From Sambucus nigra (lineage: Eukaryota > Streptophyta > Magnoliopsida > Dipsacales > Adoxaceae), in contig OX422223.1 in the NCBI GenBank assembly GCA_949130495.1, positions 72,662,751 to 72,726,750 on the forward strand: a DNA stretch of 64,000 nucleotides. The letters run 5' to 3'. The position numbers and the translations under genes are program-made. The notes under the pieces are model-generated. The model ran no database searches. It saw only the letters and a list, made by a program, of their open reading frames with translations, and was not told where the DNA came from. Positions 47,646-59,244 of the stretch are shown here, piece by piece; the first letter of the stretch is position 1; the number at the start of each line of letters is the position of its first letter.

Positions 47646-49985
47646 TGACACACCCCAACTCAGTTACTTATAATTAAGTTTGAAAGTCAGAGTGATTCAT
47701 ACCATGATTAATTTTACCAAACCATAAACAAAGTTTTAATTTCAGAGTCATCATTGTGAATTCATATAACTAAAAACCCTTTTTACAGCATCAGGGTAGT
47801 AATGACCATAAAAACTTTCTTGAAGGATAAATTAACTTAATTACATCATTTACATTAAACCAAATCTTTGCTTCTCCCATTCCTGGCTAACCCAACCCGA
47901 CCTCCTAGATTTGGCAGTGACATCGCGTTACCTAAAAAAATGTGAACATAAGAACCATGAGCAAAATAGCCCAGTGAATGCATCACTATTATACGACTGC
48001 ATAAATTTAAATGCAATAAATCATGTCCATATAATTATGTATTAAATTATCCGACCCATTCATAATGAATGATCAACTTTTCCGAATCATGATTCACATA
48101 TCCTGTCTATATACAATTCTCCCCCATTCCTGGTCGTGGAGTAACCCATTGTCATTAATAGACAAATCTCCCCCATTTCGGGTCAAGGAGTAACCTCCCA
48201 GTTCGGTAAACCGAAATAAAAATTTTATATTCATAACATTATGATCATATTCGTAACAATATACAAATACATCATTCTAGTGAGTACACTTACCTTGGGT
48301 TGTCAACTTTGTATTTATATTTCCTTCAAGTGGAGATGAACTGGGTTGATTAGACCTTACACCTGTCAATCCAACTAAATCAGTACTGAATCTCAATCAT
48401 AAGTATTATCCTAACATAATTATGTAACTTTCCATGACTATACAACAACAATATAATTCCACTTCAGTCACATTTCATGAAACATGAGTAAAGATAAAAA
48501 CAATGGTACACATGTTGATAAAGTTCTGAACATTCAACCGTAGGAATTACCTCATAAGGGATTTATAATTAAAGCCAAGTAAATATGAAAACATACTTCT
48601 CAATGTATATACACATGAAATATGTACTCAAAATACTCTTTAGAAAGAGGATATAACAATATTCTTTCATGGGGTATTCAGTATGGCCTCAAATTATTGT
48701 CTTCTATACTCAACCATCCTATATTCCCAAATTGTATAAATAAAGGTGTCCAACCTTATCAATATGAAAACATATATTAATATACTTTTCAGTACAAGTA
48801 ACAGTGTAATTTTTCAAGATTCCTAGAGCAAGTCATGACCATTTCTTTACAACACAAGAAATCTGCCCTACAAGCTCCTCTATTGTTCCTTCGACTTCCA
48901 AGAATTTTCATAATTTTTATACAATATAAATTTCCATGATTTAGAATGCATTTTCCGTACACATACTGAATAGTACAGAATTAAAGTTTCATAATTTTTT
49001 GACTTCATTTTCTATGTCAAAATCTTGACCAAACTCAGGGTATACCAAAATGAAATATACAAACATCAACTATGTACCAACTTGAAATCATCATTAAGGC
49101 CTAACCACAAGAAGATAAATTCTAATTTTTGGATATGGTATGAATATATGAGTCTACTTGCATATCCACTTGTAATTTCTCAATTAAAGTAAGCACACAA
49201 AGAGATATATGAGTTTGAATACAAGGGGTTTCAATACAAAGCAATTTTAAGGGTTTGTAGATTCAATTTAACTTAAACTTTCATCTAACCATACCTATAT
49301 ATAAAGGGCTAAAATTTTAGTAAAAAATGATGATTTATATCATCTAAATCATTAATATAAGAAAAATAATAAGAATTGCGATTAGGATTACCTTCGGGAC
49401 TTTTACGTAATTTCTACGGATTTTTCTACACTTTTTCTCCTCACTTTTTCTTCCTAAACTTCTACTTTCTCTTTCCTCAAGCTAACAACACTTGAAACTG
49501 AACCTAGGTCTTAATTTGATGAGTAAATAAGTTAGAGAGGGATTTTTATGTCAGCCAAGGCTGCCTCCCAAGACAACCAATCAAATTAAACCATTTGGTT
49601 TAATAAAAGACAATTTACCACTTAAAGGGAATTGACAGATTTACCCCTTGTTCGTAAATTTGGCCTAACTTCATACTCGTACATCCGTTTGATGCACCAT
49701 TTTCTGTGTTACAGCCCTAACTCATATGTATACAATTATATAGTTTTCACCTCAAGTAAAATTGTTATGTTATAAAGGTCAAAACAAGTATCCAACAGGA
49801 ATATTTCTACCAAAAATAATAGAATTTTATGTTTGTAAATAATTCGACATTTCATGATGTATGAAAGTAGAATTAGACTAAACATAATCACTTAACATTA
49901 GATATCCTAATAACTCAGTCTTCATATCACATAATATAAGCATGATATAATTATAATTTATCATAATTATATCCGGGTTGTCACA
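47646..49985 (-). repeat. 5' LTR of the nested Tekay element
   Basis: 2,340 bases, TG...CA ends, colinear with 40451-42792. Differences are scattered substitutions and small indels, so the insertion is not very recent. It ends next to the primer-binding site, which fixes it as the 5' LTR. Confidence 0.92.
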
Positions 49986-49990
49986 TGTAC

Positions 49991-50830
49991 TGTAATTTCC
50001 TAAGGAATCCCCGGACTTCATTCTCCGTTAGAGGTGGTGGCATCTCAAGTATGGCTTTTAATTTGGCATGATATGCCTATATACCATTCTTACTAACCAT
50101 TAATCCTAAAAGTTTTCCTTTAGTGATGCCGAAGACACATTTCTGTGGGTTGAGCCGCATCTTATATTGTCGCAGTCATTCGATGAACTTACGAAGAGCA
50201 GGAACATGGTCTTCCCTAATATTGGACTTGATAATTATGTCCTCTATGTAGACCTGGACTTCCTTATGTATCAGATCATGCATAATGGTTGTGGAAGCCC
50301 TTTGATGGGTAGCCCATGCATTTTTAAGACCAAATGGCATGATAATGTAGCAAAAGGTTCCCCAAGGGGTGATGAATGCAGTTTTCTCTTGGTGATATGG
50401 GTGCATATTGATCTAATTATATCCATAAAAACCGTTAACGAATGACATGAGAGCATGAATGGCCGTATTGTCCACAATCATGTCGATGTTGGGTAGTGGG
50501 TAATCATCCTTCGTAGAGGCCTTGTTCAAGTCTCAATATTCAATACACATGCAAAACTTCCTTCCTAATTTCAGCACGAATACAATATTGGCTAAACAAG
50601 TGGGATATTTGATCACACGAATAAAGCCGACGTTCAGTTACTTGACTACTTCTTCCTTAAACTTGAATGACCATTTGGTGCGAAGCTTTCTCAGTTTCGG
50701 TTTGAGCGGTTTGCAGTCTGGGAGAGTTGGAATCTCACGTAAGTCTATCTGAGGGTCAATGTCGGGCATATCATTGTAGGACCATGGAAGACATCCATAA
50801 ATTCCTTTAGTAGTTCTTTGAGTTACGTGT
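49991..50830 (-). pseudogene. Tat reverse transcriptase (fingers and palm)
   Basis: Minus-strand frame: DMPDIDPQIDLREIPTLPDC with KPKLRKL (about 50690-50780), FIRVIKYPTCLANIVFV (about 50560-50615), DLNKASTKDDYPLPNID (about 50480-50530), AFITPWGTFCYIIMPFGLKN (about 50330-50390) and VYIEDIIIKS. The catalytic pair should be DD; the first codon (50242-50244) gives E and the second D (50239-50241) is kept. The frame ends at the Tekay insertion just after FLRKLQY. Stops occur, for example at 50415 and 50520. The rest of the domain continues at 40445. Confidence 0.9.
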
Positions 50831-50854
50831 GCTCACGCTTATTGAAGGTGGACC

Positions 50855-51298
50855 CTATCCTAATATCGCATATTTGGCTACTAGAACCGAGATTAATAAT
50901 AAAGTTTCATCTGCATTAACTTGAATGCGATTATGTTGATTGTTATTAACCTTATTTAGATCAGTTAAGAATTTTTTATTTCCTAAATCAACGTCATCAA
51001 GAGTTTGATTAGAATCAAGATAATTAACGTAAGGCACAACAAGATACTCAAAATCATCGTTTATTTCATTGATAGGAAAAACATAATTGAGAACCTCATT
51101 AAATGAGGTCTCGATTGCATCAGAGTAACGAGAAATAACTAAAGGGGAAAGGGGATAAACATCGGGGTTAGGTTGGACATTAGCAGGTGGCACAGGTGCA
51201 GCATGGTAGTTGAGAAGAGGTGGATCTGCATCTTTGATGAGACAGGATGGGTTAAATGACGTAGCCCCTGAGTGGATCATGTAGAGTATAATCCTCAT
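50855..51298 (-). pseudogene. Tat protease-RT linker
   Basis: An open stretch of 147 codons (asparagine/aspartate-rich: NPDVYPLSP, ETSFNEVLNYVF, NYLDSNQTLDDVDLGN) at the position where Tat elements carry a long, poorly conserved linker between protease and RT. No domain recognised. Being this long without a stop in an otherwise broken polyprotein may be chance, since linkers tolerate change. The region 51299-51994 continues the linker with stops. Confidence 0.5.
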
Positions 51299-51994
51299 TA
51301 TCTATAAATTGAAAGATTCCTCAGAGTCACTGCCTTCAGAATACCCGGTATCAGTTGTGATATCTTCAGTGAGTGGTTTTCCACGGTGTTGGGAACTCTC
51401 AGCCGATGGGTATCTGTCTTGAAAGAATTTCTACATTCCTGGTTTCATACTTTTTTCTACATAGTCATACCAAGGTTCAGGGAAGCTACAAAAAGGAAAA
51501 TCTTCACCTTCTCTGATGAATCTTCCATTTTGGGAATCTCCTAGGAGCGTTTTGGCACATACTAACCTCCTTTTAAGTCGAGGCTATCGGATCAATCTGA
51601 TGTCTTCTTCTAACGGTTGATAGACTAAACTACGGGGAGGAAAGGCCTCCTTCAACACAATGGATTCAATTATCCCTTATTGTCTTTGCACTAGCCCCAG
51701 TCCGGGCATGAAATTCGTGTTCTTGAACATTTGGATTATATTGGCGTTTACATGAAGGTCATATTCTCAACAAACCTTATATTTTAAGTCATCCCCTGCT
51801 AGGAGTAGGAGTGGTTTAACTTAGAATCTTGACATAAGCATACCATTCACCCCTTGTTATATTTTGAGTACTAGATTACTCGTACTTGCGTTCCTGATGT
51901 TGTCGTTGTCTCCCAAGATGGTTATGACCTTCCCATGGGGGAAGAACTTCATTTTGTAATGAAGGGAAGAGGACACCCCTTTGATGATATAGAG

Positions 51995-52333
51995 TCAGGA
52001 TCGTCTAAGTAGAAGATTAAAACAGGCTGGGATGTCGATGACTTGGAATTCAACAACAGAATTTATAGGGCCATCCCCTATTACAATCTTGATGGATCCC
52101 ATTACTTCTCGATGGGTGTTATCGTAGGCACATACTGTAGCATAGGTTAGAGCAAGGTCTTTCACTTTCAATCCTAGATAATTGAGGGTTCTTAACGGGA
52201 AAACATTCAGAGTTGATTTGTTATCGATAAGAGAGAGTGGGACAATGTTCCCTATAACTTCAATAGAGATATTAAGAACATGATTGTGGTTAGGACCAGT
52301 CTTAGGGATTTCTTCTTCAGAAAAGGAGAGCAA
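51995..52333 (-). pseudogene. Tat protease region
   Basis: An open 112-codon stretch: EEIPKTGPNHNHVLNISIEV, PLSLIDNKSTLNVFPLRTL, then SIKIVIGDGPI and FQVIDIPACFNLLLR. It is the retropepsin-like domain of Tat elements, where the active site is LIDNGSS; here the catalytic D is kept but the following glycine is a lysine. It lies between gag and the linker as expected. No stop within the stretch. Confidence 0.82.
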
Positions 52334-53712
52334 TCAAGTAGAGGTCAAGGATTCGACTAAGTTCACCACTTCTTTTAGCATAGTTGAGAAGACATAAATT
52401 TCCTTATAAAGTGATTTGGCTTGGGTTTTCTTCAGTTGATCAAGGATATTGCTTTCCTCGAGGGTCATTTCTGTGATAAGGAGATTCTCGACACCCTTCC
52501 CTTTGTTGCTTGCTGATTGTTGTAGATTTAGGATTTGGTAATGTCTTCCTGTCCTCGTCATGTGGTTCATAAAAGAAGGAAAATACATAAATCCCATTTC
52601 TTCATCGATATCGGGTTATTTGGCCAACTTGTTGATTTCTCCTAGCAGCTCCTCGAATGATATTATCCTGCATATGTTAGCTATCAAACTAGTCTTCTCT
52701 AAATCTTGCTCTTCATCTAAAACTTAGAAGTCGCCCCCATCCGGTGGTAACGATGTTGTCTTTCCATGCAAAGTCAATGCAATCCAGAAATTCCTTGGCC
52801 TCTTCATAAAATTCCTCCCATTCGATCAGGAAATGCAGAACGGAGGGGACGAGACGCCCTTGTAAGTTCAAAGCATTGAGTAGCTCGGATACACTATAAA
52901 TATCACCAGTCCGTTGAAACAAATTTGTCATGATTTGTACCATGACATCTATACTGACTTCGTCGATTGTCACCACCCAATTTTCTGTCTCTCAGGCCCA
53001 TTTTTGAGATTTTAAGAACAGCCCACTGAATCTCTAACAATCGATGGTCATCTGGGAGAATAATTTTCGCCCGAACTCTAAGATTCGGTTCATCACTTCT
53101 GGCAGTTCCATATCTTTACCTCCAGAACGGATAAGGACAATAATGCATGCTCATATGAGAAGGGATATGGATTGATCGGTAAGGCTGGTAGGGTGTAAGA
53201 GAAAATATGGGCATGTTTGGAGAGGTTTAGGAGAGTATATGGGTATGACTGGTGATTTACTCTGCATGATTTGGGTGGATGTGTCAAAAAATGAGTTTTC
53301 TTCTAGGAAGATGGCATTTGTATGATTCGAGAGTAGATTAAGGGTAGTGTTTGTTTTGGGATTAGTTATTGGGGCGATGACACCCCGATTAATTAGGCCT
53401 TTGATCATATTTCAGAGATGGAAATACTTGTCGGTGATATGGCCAACAGTTTGGTGAAAGTCTCAATGGGAATCAGGTTTAAAGTTTTTCGAAATTGGGT
53501 TTGGTAATGGAAGGGGGTTCTGGGGTTTGATCAGATTATGGACCAAAAGGTCCTAGTAGACTTTGGAAGGATGAGCGTGAAGCTCAATGTATTCCTTTCA
53601 GAGTAGGTTTGGGCGACTTTCTTGTGCCCATGAAGCGGCATGCTAAGAGGTGTTGTTTATGGTAGAAATCGTGGTATTAGTAGGTTTTTCAAACTTTCTA
53701 GGAGTAAACTGT
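52334..53712 (-). pseudogene. Tat gag C-terminus to protease spacer
   Basis: Broken frames on the minus strand (open pieces at 52334-52597, 52713-52976 and 53093-53408) with no recognised domain. One piece reads HFLIEWEEFYEEAKEFLDCI. They join gag to protease in the element's order. I see no zinc knuckle, which many Tat gags also lack or have diverged. Confidence 0.45.
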
Positions 53713-54661
53713 CTAGAGGTTTTCCTCTATTTGACTTCTGTCTTGATAAGACTTTCTTCGATTTCCACTCTTTCTTCTCGGAGGGCTCATAAGTGAGGGT
53801 AATACTTTCCTCCCATTGTTGCTTGGATGTGGGATAGGAAATTCTTTTTTACGATACTGACATGTTCTTATTCGCAAGGACAATTGGTCATGGTAGTTTC
53901 TTTTTCTCTCCACCTTGCTATGAAGGTGATGACTGATTTGCTAGGGTTCTTATTAAGTAGCTCGAAGTCATGGAGGGTAACTTCTAGCTCTTCATTGTAC
54001 TTGTACTATGACACGAACTAGCGGGCAACATCTTCCCAACTGCGGATTCTAGATTCCTCAAGGGATAAAAACCAACAGAGAACGCTATCTTTCAAAGTTT
54101 GCTGGAACATGTGGGTCATTATTTCTTCAGAAGCCCCTAGGAGAGTCATGGCTTGGTGATAGTTATGGAGATGAACGATCGGGGGTCCACTACCTCCGAA
54201 TTCCTTGATATTGAGCATCTTGAATTTTTTTGGTAACATGGCTTTGGGATTGGGAGACATGTGGGTGTAGTCCATGCAGTTCGTAGAGAGTCTGACTTGA
54301 TTGAATTTTTTGGTCAACATCTTGAGGTCTTCTTTGACCTTATTCCATTATTCCTCTTTCGGGTCAACACTCACGGGTAAGTTATCCCCTAGATGAGCAA
54401 GGTTTGGCATAGGCAGATAGGCTATCCATCAGCAGGAGTAGAACGGGGAACATGGTAGTATTCCTTGGGAACCCAAATAGACTCAGATGTAGGCGGACAC
54501 ATAGCGCGAGGGAAAAGGACCTCGGGATATATTGGAACAGGGACCCAATTTCTTTGCATCTCATGAACCTCAATTTGAAGGTTGTTAATTTTTTCATCAA
54601 GATGAGCTAGAATTGTCAATAAATTCAACTGTGTAGTCGGAATTTGATCCGTGTTTTCCAT
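53713..54661 (-). pseudogene. gag: Tat gag
   Basis: Likely start ATG at 54661 (MENTDQIPTTQLNLLTILAH), a coiled-coil-like opening with DEKINNLQIEVHEMQ. The gag domain is at 54018-54320: PKKFKMLNIKEFGGSGPPI, HLHNYHQAMTLLGASE, DSVLCWFLSLEESRIRSWED. The typical Tat motif is K-F-K-M-P...F.G...P..HL...Y. Further gag sequence follows to 53713 in shifted frames (FELLNKNPS-like and arginine-rich). Stops and frameshifts are present. It forms the particle shell in active relatives. Confidence 0.85.
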
Positions 54662-55128
54662 GGAAGGCGAGTGAATCTCGGATTTAGAAGAAGTAAGGGG
54701 ACTGATAGAACTTTAGGGCAGTTGGACTGAATACCGAAACCAATAGGGAGTCAGGCCAAGGGTATGCGGTCAACTTGATAAGGAGAAAAATTGGGATTTA
54801 TTTTCGAAAAAGAAAAGAAGGGGAATTTGTTATTTCTAGATAAGGAGGAAAATATTTTTTTTAATTTTTTTCGAAAATATGAGGATAAAAATGTTTTTTC
54901 GACACTTTTGAAAGGGAGGGAAAAAGACGAGAGACGGGTCTCATCGTGATTATTATGTTTATTAGGTCTCACTTGTGTTAAGTTTGCCTAGATGAAAAAA
55001 AATTCCAGACGGGACCCGAGCCTGGAAACAATTGGGTTTGCAATATATGAAAAAACTAGGGTTGGACTTGTTACGAGGCTCACACGCAAAGTCCCATTTT
55101 AAGAAATGTGCAAAATTTGGGCGGTAGG
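54662..55128 (-). other. Tat leader remnant, cut by the right-hand gypsy LTR
   Basis: About 470 bases upstream of Tat gag with an A/G-rich run near 54780-54930. The 5' LTR and primer-binding site expected here were not recognised. A T-arm-like GGGTCCCGTCTGG (minus strand, about 55000) is present but does not match a PBS I know. Ends abruptly at the TGTAACACCCC start of the next LTR. Confidence 0.45.
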
Positions 55129-58100
55129 TGTAACACCCCGTAATTTTGAGGATTTAATATTTAATTATTTTTGGGAGTTACAAAAAACTTTAAATTGGAA
55201 AAACTTAAATTCATGAGTTGGAGAATTTAATTGAGTGAGCCGAATTATTTATAATAAGCGACTTTTAAGTTTAATGGTTCAAATCTCGTGTGTCACATTT
55301 TGAGGTCGAAATTTGGAAATTTTGAAAAGTATTTCAGATGGCAATTCTAAGTGAGCGGTTGCGTCCGGATGGGCCGAGATAGTCATAAAAGAGTAACCGG
55401 GGGTAGTAATTGGGTCTCGGGGTATTTTTGGTCATAGCCGGGCCCACACGGGTTGAGTTGGGCCTTTTTAATTAGACCCACATGGCATAAAACGGGATTG
55501 GATGTTTTTAACCTAATTGAGAGATTAGGGAACGACAGTCAACTCAACTCTAAGCCTAGGGCTTGAGATGGAAATTGGGGGAAAGCAAATCAAGAGCCAA
55601 TTTGGGGATGTTGGAGCCAAATTAAGGGACTACACCAACGGATCATACACTATGAACAATTCCAGGCAAGTGGTTAACTGTTTTGATTTCTAAATTGATG
55701 ATAATCAATTCATATCATAGTGATGTGTAAACGAAAACTCGTTTTGGGGATAAATGGGTACACAAATGGGTTTTTGTTCTTAGAACTATCGAATGAGATT
55801 CGAGGTAAGAATTGGTTGTGTTGTATATTTCTGAGTATGATTATCTGATTTGAACGAGAAAACTCGTGACAGGAAACAGTGGAATTTGAATATGAAATTG
55901 GGATTTTACCATAAGGATTTGTGTTCTTTAGCGGGTAAAGATTCATAGTGTTAACGATGTTAAAAGGTTTGGATGATGTTTATAGTTCGTGAGAAATATA
56001 ATAAGATGATTAACAGACTGGGTTGAGGTTGGAAATTGGAGAAAATAACCATAGTTTTTCGTCAATGGCCAAACAGTGGCCTCGAGAAGACGAAGTCTGG
56101 ATCGATCGACCCAGGGGGGTCGATCGATCGATGGTACAGGAATCTTGGCAGTTCGGCCAATTTTGATTATAAAGAGAAATTTATTTAAGATTAAATTCCT
56201 TACTTTTATTTAGTGATAAATTCATATGTGGCATATATTTCCTTAACAATTATAGGGTGATATAATTGGGTTTAGGAGGGTGTGAACGGTATGTCACGAG
56301 GTGAACAAATTTGGCGAAATAATTCATAATTATTAATATTGGGTCGAGGAATAATATTCGGGTATTGTAGTTGGGTGACACTACATTATTAAAGGAATTT
56401 AGGTGAAATATTTAATTATGGACCAAGTGGGCGAGTCCGGGTATGTTGATAATTATAGGTAAATATAATTGGGGAATTTGTGGAGATGAATGTGTGATAC
56501 ATTGTGGGCGAATATGTGGGTATGAAATTTTGAGATGTAAGATGGACCAAGTGAGTGAGCCCGGGTATATTGGTTAAGTGACACCAAAGTAATAAATTAA
56601 TTATTGAGAGAGGGTAATTACTTTAGAGTCGGAACATAGACTCGGGAAACATTAAGGTATGGGCCAAGTGAGCGAGTTGGGGAACATAGTATATCAATTA
56701 ATGTGTAAATTAATTATATTAGAGTCAGACCACAGACTCAGATTTGTGTTAATTAATTAATGTGTCAATTAATTATATTAGAGTCGGACCACAAACTCGG
56801 ATTTGTGTTAATTAATTAATGTGTAAATTAATTATATTAGAGTCGGACCACAGACTCGGATTTGTGTTAATTAATTAATGTGTAAATTAATTATATTATA
56901 GTCGAACCACAGACTCGGACTTGTGTTAATTAATTAATGTGTAAATTAATTATATTAGAGTCGGACCACAGACTCGGATTTGTGTTAATTAATTAATGTG
57001 TAAATTAATTATATTACAGTCGGACCACAGACTCGGATTTGTATTTATTAATTAATGTGCAAATTAATAATATTAGAGTTGGACCATAGACTCGGATTTC
57101 TGTTGATTAATTAATGTGTAAATTAATTTAATAAGAGTCGGATTGTTGACTCGGGTAGGTATTAAATTAATGGGTGTGTTAATTAATTTAATAAGAGTCG
57201 GATTGTAGACTCGGGTTGGTATTAAATTAATGGGTATGTTAATTAATTTAATTAGAGTCGGATTGTAGACTCGGGAAGGTATTAAATTAATGGGTGTGTT
57301 AATTAATTTAATTAGAGTCGGATTGTAGACTCGGGGAGGTATTAGGTATTAAGTTAATAAGTGTGTTAATTAATTTAATTCGAGTCGGATTGTAGACTCG
57401 GGGAGTTATTAAGTTAATAAGTGTGTTAGTTAATTTGATTAGAGTCGAACGATAGACTCGGGGCGGTATTGAATTAATAAGTGTGTGAATTAATTTAATT
57501 AGAGTCGGACGATAAACTCGGGGGGGTATTAAATTAATGGGTGTGTTAATTAATTTAATTAGAGTGGGACCATAGACTCGGGGAAAGTATTATATTAATT
57601 GAGGCATGAATTAATTATATTAGAGTTGGACCAAAGACTCGGGAAGATGATAAATTATTAAGTGAGAAAATTAATTGTGTTGAGTCGGGCCACACACTCA
57701 GGAAATTTTAGGCAGTGTACGGGATTTTGATTACACGGTAAAGCCGGGGTTTATATTATATATATACGGTGTTGTGATATTATATATATACGTGTATATA
57801 TTGTGTGTGATATTAAATATCAGTGACTAGATATTTATTCAATTTATATACACTAATGCTATCAAGGGAGGTTGCGCGATGTGGGTGAATCCCCTAGCTT
57901 GAGGAGTAGGGTGAGTATATCCCCAGGTCATAGCGTCCTCTATATATGGGTGAGGGATTTATCTCATTTTCAGGGAAGGAATATGACCGCCTACACTACG
58001 TTTATATTTTGGGCCAAGTTGGTGAGCAATTCAAACTTGGGGAAATAGGTTTTGTGAGCACACCTAGTGATATAGCATTTTAGTGGGAATCATCCGGCGA

Positions 58101-59062
58101 GGGTATACTCGAAGGGATGGATATACGTATGTTATATGTGTGGATGTTGTGGTAAAGGTACGTATATAATGCTAGTAAATATTATATACGAGTAATAATA
58201 TACTGTGTGATGTATTTACTTTATATAACTTGTGACACGGTTATATGCTACTATTTAAGAGGAATTAATTAAGTTAATTGTGATATAATTTATAATTCAA
58301 GAATCATTATACTCGGGTTAGAGTAGTATGGAAAGAGGAGGTTATACCGGGACTAGTTGGACGGGATAATGCAACTAGGTGGGGTTAAGGTAACCGTTAG
58401 GTGTGCACATTAGTAGAGGGGTGAGAATGTCCACAAGGGAGTGCGACACTAACTTTAATATGAAGCACATTCATGCATTTTAAATTACTGCAGTTAGTTC
58501 ACTTGCTAAATATTTTCAAAATGTTTTGGGTTCTAACCCTTGCTATAAAACTATTTTCAAAACCTTTTAGGTATCCAGCCATAGGGACGCCAGGATTGAT
58601 ATTCTATTCCAGGGACATGGAGCTGCTGCATATGAAGATGCTAGCAGGAATTTGGATTAGACACATCGGTCATTCGTCCTAGAGTAGGAATCATTTATCA
58701 GTTCGAGTTTTATTTAGGGCTTATCGCCCAGACTTCCCAGTACAGTTTTCAGATTGTATATATTCAGGGGTTGGATATTTGTATTAGATTTCACTTTGGT
58801 GGCCGATGGTTTATTCGGAAAATTTGTTTAATTAATTACTCAGTTGAGTTTTATTCAGTTGTGTGAATGGTTTATATTGAATTCAGCATGTACTGTTTTG
58901 TTTAATCAAAAAGTTGAAATTGGCACCAGCTTTTGGAATACTAGGTGGTTAGTAAGTTTAAAAAAAAAATCGGCAGTAATGCTAAGGATGATCCAACTGG
59001 GATTCCTGTTTTAATTTGGTAAAAGACTGATCAGTCGGTATTTTATTAGGCGGGGTGTCACA
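55129..59062 (+). repeat. 3.93-kb 5' LTR of a plus-strand Tekay-like element
   Basis: Starts TGTAACACCCCGTAATTTTG and ends GGGGTGTCACA, directly before a primer-binding site at 59065. The matching end sequences and the PBS fix the LTR at 3,934 bases, well above the 2.34 kb of the nested Tekay element. The extra length comes partly from the tandem array at 56590-57705. A perfect 12-bp hairpin stem lies at 56101-56128. No 3' LTR occurs in the window. No coding sequence is recognised inside; the frames at 55710-55946 and 58473-58682 lack motifs. Confidence 0.85.
56590..57705. repeat. ~60-bp tandem array of hairpin-forming repeats in the LTR
   Basis: About 18 units with period 59-64 bases, each with a core like AGAGTCGGACCACAGACTCGG, where GAGTC and GACTC can pair around an 8-base loop, and an AT-rich linker TTAATTAATTAATGTGTAAA. 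Two sub-families follow each other: GACCACAGACTC (about 56710-57090) and GATTGTAGACTC with GGTATTAAATTAATGGG (about 57120-57560). The ordered sub-families point to stepwise local amplification. Confidence 0.92.
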
Positions 59063-59064
59063 GA

Positions 59065-59076
59065 TGGTATCGGAGC
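59065..59076 (+). promoter_or_regulatory. Primer-binding site (initiator Met-tRNA)
   Basis: TGGTATCGGAGC, two bases after the LTR end; one mismatch to the TGGTATCAGAGC site of the nested Tekay element. It confirms the strand (+) and the LTR border. Confidence 0.88.
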
Positions 59077-59244
59077 ATCAGGTTCTAGTGTCCTTAGGAT
59101 CTGTGAGGCTTTTCACATTTCGACTTAGCAATCTTTGATATAGAGCCCTATCATAGGATTTTTGTATTCTGATACGTATGCGCATTTACGTTCTTTTGCC
59201 AAATTTATATTTGAGGGTGAACTCATATGATTCGATTCTAATTC

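Larger units (their letters stand above)
40451..49985 (-). mobile_element. Complete nested Tekay-type gypsy retrotransposon
   Basis: It has two similar LTRs (40451-42792 and 47646-49985; both start TGACACACCCCAAC and end GGTTGTCACA), a primer-binding site, a polypurine tract, and gag-pol on the minus strand with a chromodomain-like C-terminus of integrase, which identifies a chromovirus of Tekay/Del type. Target duplication: TCTAC (40446-40450) and TGTAC (49986-49990), one mismatch. It splits the Tat RT between the segments FLRKLQY and IYQP, and the Tat reading frame resumes on the other side. Full length 9,535 bp. Confidence 0.93.
28634..55128 (-). mobile_element. Tat/Ogre-type gypsy retrotransposon with two antisense genes
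   Basis: Read right to left: gag (54661-53713), protease (52333-51995), linker, RT (50830-49991), RNase H (40445-39697) and integrase (39696-38093). Downstream come two plus-strand genes, two tandem arrays and an LTR-like region. The combination of Tat-style gag, long protease-RT linker and extra genes downstream of pol is typical of the Tat lineage. A 9.5-kb Tekay element (40451-49985) interrupts the RT. The right border is cut at 55129 by another gypsy LTR; the left border is approximate. Without the Tekay insert the element spans about 17 kb. Confidence 0.7.

Noticed and set aside
54990..55030. tRNA-type primer-binding site for the Tat element
   Set aside because: GGGTCCCGTCTGG resembles a tRNA T-arm, but it does not start with the TGG expected after an LTR end, and no LTR border is visible.
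58473..58682. Small gene inside the long LTR
   Set aside because: 69 codons with no motif; LTR borders and the PBS explain the region.
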